The position numbers and the translations under genes are program-made. DNA of 64,000 nucleotides from Paramecium tetraurelia (Eukaryota > Ciliophora > Oligohymenophorea > Peniculida > Parameciidae), in the NCBI RefSeq assembly GCF_000165425.1, contig NW_001799619.1, positions 500,578 to 564,577 on the forward strand. Direction: 5' to 3'. Position 1 is the stretch's first letter; every line of letters starts with the position of its first letter. The notes beneath the pieces are model-generated. The model was not told the origin of the DNA. It ran no database searches and saw only the letters and a program-made list of their open reading frames with translations. This document shows, piece after piece, positions 63,188-64,000 of this stretch.

Positions 63188-64000
63188 TCAATGTGACACT
63201 GATTTAATAATGTTGACTTGTTATTGATCTTCATTTGAAAATGAAATGGCTTCATAATTACCTACAATTAATAATTAAAAATACATTTTTCCTTATCAAT
63301 ACCAGCTACTTCAGCATCTGAATCAATTCTCAAAACAGCAAATCCTTTGAGAACTATCAAGATGAAGAAAACAAAGAAGGCAACCCAGACTGTGATAATC
63401 AATAATCCTAGCAATTAGCATCCCAATAATTTCATTCCTTTTCCATAGAATAATCCTCCATTGACATCCAATAATCCTGTAAATAAGACTCCAATGAATC
63501 CGCCATGCTAAAATATGAATTAATTGAATACCAAGAAAATAGGGACAACTTAGACTGGATCATCTAATTTGACTTTAGGTAAAGCTGTAGCTGTTAAGGT
63601 GTAAACAATGCCAGCAATAGAAGCAACAATAGTAGTAGCCCAAATCTAAGATTCATGAGCAGCTGCTGAACTGGCCACCAATCCAGCCAATATTCCTCTA
63701 GAGATTGAAAATAGACTTGTTGTTTCTTTTGTAAAGTATCTTGTAAGAAAACTCCAAAATCCTCCTGCAGCTCCAGCAACCAAAGTATTAACTGCCACCA
63801 ATCCTTGAACATATGGAGTTGCTTAGCCAGATTAAATTTAACCGCCATTTATGAACATCCATGTAGCAAAGAGTATGACTGTTCCAAATGCCACATATAT
63901 TGAAGTGAATGGTTAGAAGTTCAAAGAAGAATTTGGATCAAATCTATATTTTCTTGGTTTGGATACAACTGTCACTACTAAGGCAGCAACACCAGCCGAA
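63188..64000 (-). CDS. ammonium transporter (Amt/MEP/Rh family), 5' part outside window
   Basis: The C-terminal ~262 residues of a polytopic transporter. Spans include FTSIYVAFGTVILFATWMFI, then NGGQIQSGQATPYVQGLVAV, ISRGILAGLVASSAAAHESQ and WATTIVASIAGIVYTL, as in the later helices of Amt proteins. HGGFIGVLFTGLLDVNGG carries the second conserved pore His region, and LGLLIITVWVAFFVFFILIV is the last helix. A 23-nt intron near the end joins CNYEAISFSNEDQQQVNIIK and TGA at 63188. It would carry ammonium or ammonia across a membrane. The N-terminal half, including the first pore His, is beyond the window edge. Confidence 0.88.

Noticed and set aside
63594..63848. Minus-strand frame MAVKFNLAKQLHMFKDWWQL with a leucine run
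   Set aside because: Out-of-frame reading of the ammonium transporter, which is in another minus frame.

Overview
The window reads as a macronuclear genomic segment of a ciliate, almost certainly Paramecium or a close relative; the species cannot be told from sequence alone. TAA and TAG lie inside conserved domains, where they must code for glutamine, and reading frames end at TGA. The DNA is very AT-rich and genes are packed head to tail. Introns are tiny GT...AG elements of 18-32 nt whose removal restores conserved domains and exact codon counts. No rRNA, tRNA, CRISPR or transposon was found. Conventional ORF callers that treat TAA/TAG as stops shatter nearly every gene here. The annotation below uses the ciliate code (only TGA stops) and hand-placed introns.

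Layout. 1-6165 (+): a CaMKK-like kinase fragment, two small proteins, a MORN-repeat/Ulp1-type protease and a coiled-coil protein. 6247-7273 (-): cyclin. 8142-9333 (+): regulatory subunit of cAMP-dependent kinase. 9636-10949 (-): ankyrin protein. 11797-12433 (+): TALE-type homeobox gene carrying an in-frame TGA. 12660-16198: coiled-coil and small orphan genes. 16954-18490 (+): thioredoxin reductase that appears to be a selenoprotein (Gly-Cys-TGA-Gly end, hairpin just after the stop, SECIS-like element in the 3' UTR). 19074-36341, all minus: a ~1,500-residue membrane protein, FtsJ-type methyltransferase, a broken C2HC zinc-finger gene, an unknown protein, ULK-like kinase, dual-specificity phosphatase, an 872-residue glycine-zipper membrane protein, glycogen phosphorylase and a small orphan. 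36697-41198 (+): NEK10-type kinase, a twin CX3C protein and S-adenosylmethionine synthetase with a frame break. 41304-53587: a 1,763-residue coiled-coil protein (-), an inactive-E2-like protein (+), a large coiled-coil/EF-hand protein (-) and a calcium-dependent protein kinase (+). 53908-60899: a giant unknown protein with a cysteine-rich head (-), a tiny basic protein (-), an MBOAT acyltransferase (+) and an orphan MGC protein (-). 62011-64000 (-): WD40 protein and the 3' part of an ammonium transporter.

Themes. Signalling and cilia-type genes dominate: cAMP and Ca2+ kinases, NEK10, ULK-like and CaMKK-like kinases, large coiled-coil proteins. There is also core metabolism (glycogen phosphorylase, SAM synthetase, MBOAT, Amt) and redox (TrxR). 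The most notable signals are the three uses of TGA in one window: stop, probable selenocysteine, and unexplained in-frame TGAs inside two conserved domains. Intergenic gaps are often below 100 bp, including a 16-bp gap between divergent start codons.
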